A stretch of DNA of 15,313 nucleotides, from positions 1 through 15,313 of the forward strand of contig CAZVIH010000046.1 in assembly GCA_964627755.1 (NCBI GenBank), read 5' to 3'. Both the position numbers and the translations under genes were made by a program. Of the stretch, positions 14,973 through 15,313 are shown piece by piece. The notes under the pieces were generated by a model that searched no databases, was not told the origin of the DNA, and worked only from the letters and a program-made list of their open reading frames with translations. The DNA comes from B10-G9 sp964627755. Lineage in GTDB: Bacteria > Chloroflexota > Anaerolineae > Anaerolineales > UBA11858. Numbering within the stretch: the first letter of the stretch is position 1; each line of letters starts with the position of its first letter.

Positions 14973-15019
14973 TCACATAAAACCTTCAAGACAATCAATT
15001 GTGAGATCTGTATGTGTCC

Positions 15020-15059
15020 AAAAAAAGGCACCGCCAGGCAGAACAGATGTTTTAGTACC
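15020..15059 (-). terminator. Possible attenuator in the rpoC leader
   Basis: On the minus strand, GGTACT (15054-15059 in complement) pairs with GGTGCC (15027-15032 in complement) as a 6-bp stem with two G-U pairs and a 21-nt loop. Seven consecutive T (15020-15026) follow at once. A competing fold pairs ATCTGT/ACAGAT (15006-15011 with 15043-15048) and GTGCC/GGACAC (15027-15031 with 15014-15019, one bulge). That fold would hide the T7 tract in a loop and break the terminator stem. Confidence 0.35.
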
Positions 15060-15075
15060 AGTACGCACAAAATCA

Positions 15076-15103
15076 AGCGCAAAAGAGTATGCTCTTTAGC
15101 GCT
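15076..15103 (-). repeat. Strong hairpin near the 5' end of the rpoC leader
   Basis: AGCGC/GCGCT (5 bp) and AAAGAG/CTCTTT (6 bp) stack across a single mismatch around a 4-base loop, giving an 11-bp stem. On the minus strand, the U-rich TTGATTTTG follows. It begins about 35 bases after the predicted transcript start, where it could stabilise the mRNA or take part in attenuation. Confidence 0.55.
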
Positions 15104-15144
15104 CGCATCATGTGAGGGGATTGATATTTAACATGCAACACGCT

Positions 15145-15173
15145 ATTATACAGGTTGAAGGGAGCTCAGTCAA
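15145..15173 (-). promoter_or_regulatory. SigA-type promoter of rpoC
   Basis: On the minus strand, TTGACT (15168-15173) and a perfect TATAAT (15145-15150) are separated by exactly 17 bases. This is one of the closest matches to consensus in the window, and it points at rpoC with no other gene in between. Confidence 0.85.
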
Positions 15174-15211
15174 GAGCCCTTCCATGAATTCTGGGACTTA
15201 TTCACCCATGT

Positions 15212-15231
15212 AAATTCCCCTGAAATTCCCC
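15212..15231. repeat. Two AAATTCCCC direct repeats 11 bases apart
   Basis: AAATTCCCC occurs at 15212-15220 and again at 15223-15231, so the copies sit about one helical turn apart on the same DNA face. They lie roughly 75-95 bases upstream of the predicted rpoC transcript start, which suits an activator site. A chance repeat is possible. Confidence 0.35.
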
Positions 15232-15277
15232 CTATCGATCACTGCAGGATCAGTCTACCACAATACCAGGCTTCTTT

Positions 15278-15292
15278 CCATAAATATTATGG
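15278..15292 (+). terminator. Hairpin with T-rich tail, possible terminator
   Basis: CCATAA and TTATGG form a perfect 6-bp stem around ATA, followed on the plus strand by TCTG and a T-rich run (TTTTTCTTTT). It could end a plus-strand transcript, but none is predicted here, and the stem is AT-rich. Confidence 0.3.
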
Positions 15293-15313
15293 TCTGTTTT
15301 TCTTTTCCGGCTG

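Larger units (their letters stand above)
14847..15138 (-). promoter_or_regulatory. Predicted ~290-nt leader of rpoC
   Basis: If transcription starts about 7 bases after the -10 box at 15145-15150, the rpoC mRNA has a leader of roughly 290 nt with no evident gene. It contains a strong hairpin (15076-15103), a terminator-like stem with a T7 tract (15020-15059), an alternative stem over the same bases (15006-15048), a further hairpin (14949-14972), a 10-bp palindrome (14864-14873) and the AGGAGG site (14854-14859 in complement). I recognise no known riboswitch or ribosomal-protein leader. Confidence 0.55.
15174..15313. other. Gene-free right end of the window
   Basis: No coding sequence is visible on either strand upstream of the rpoC promoter, and the end of rpoB is not recognisable here. 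The stretch holds a direct repeat at 15212-15231 and a hairpin at 15278-15292. Confidence 0.55.

Noticed and set aside
15027..15042. CTGCCTGGCGG-like stretch resembling the start of 5S rRNA
   Set aside because: Only about ten bases match, and no further 5S rRNA sequence follows on either strand.

Overview
This window looks like a chromosomal housekeeping segment from a bacterium, most likely a member of Chloroflexota and probably class Anaerolineae. That assignment is inferred from gene content and protein style: a long RpoC with a coiled-coil clamp insertion and acidic tail, an LCP protein with a Pro/Thr-rich stalk, tRNAs without an encoded CCA, and moderate base composition. It was not tested by any search. 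I see no prophage, insertion sequence, CRISPR array or defence system.

Layout. Positions 1-301 contain no gene, only inverted repeats and the terminator of an initiator tRNA-fMet gene (302-373, minus). Next on the minus strand are a small FtsB/DivIC-like membrane protein (416-793), a CLC chloride channel/transporter with CBS and RCK_C domains (912-2942), and a tRNA-Leu(CAG) gene (3050-3134). The plus-strand block 3288-7733 holds three genes that probably concern the cell envelope: a seven-helix sensor with GAF and histidine-kinase-type ATPase domains, an LCP-family glycopolymer ligase, and a GH25-like barrel fused to a SnoaL/NTF2 domain. It converges on a minus-strand pair, rpoC (10521-14846) followed by gyrA (7755-10202), each with its own promoter. 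A strong intrinsic terminator separates the two.

Regulation is unusually readable. Near-consensus SigA-type promoters precede both tRNAs and rpoC. Extended -10 elements precede the sensor gene and gyrA, and intrinsic terminators follow tRNA-fMet, tRNA-Leu and rpoC. rpoC has no rpoB within the 467 bases upstream that are visible. It is predicted to start from its own promoter with a leader of about 290 nt, which contains several hairpins, a terminator-like stem with a T7 tract, a competing alternative stem, and a small hairpin between the Shine-Dalgarno sequence and the GTG start. A rpoC gene detached from rpoB with a possible attenuator is the most interesting observation here. The protein-level oddities are a Met at the quinolone-critical Ser position of GyrA together with a missing blade-1 GyrA box, an Ile at the internal proton-glutamate position of the CLC protein, and a kinase-like sensor without a recognisable phospho-acceptor His.
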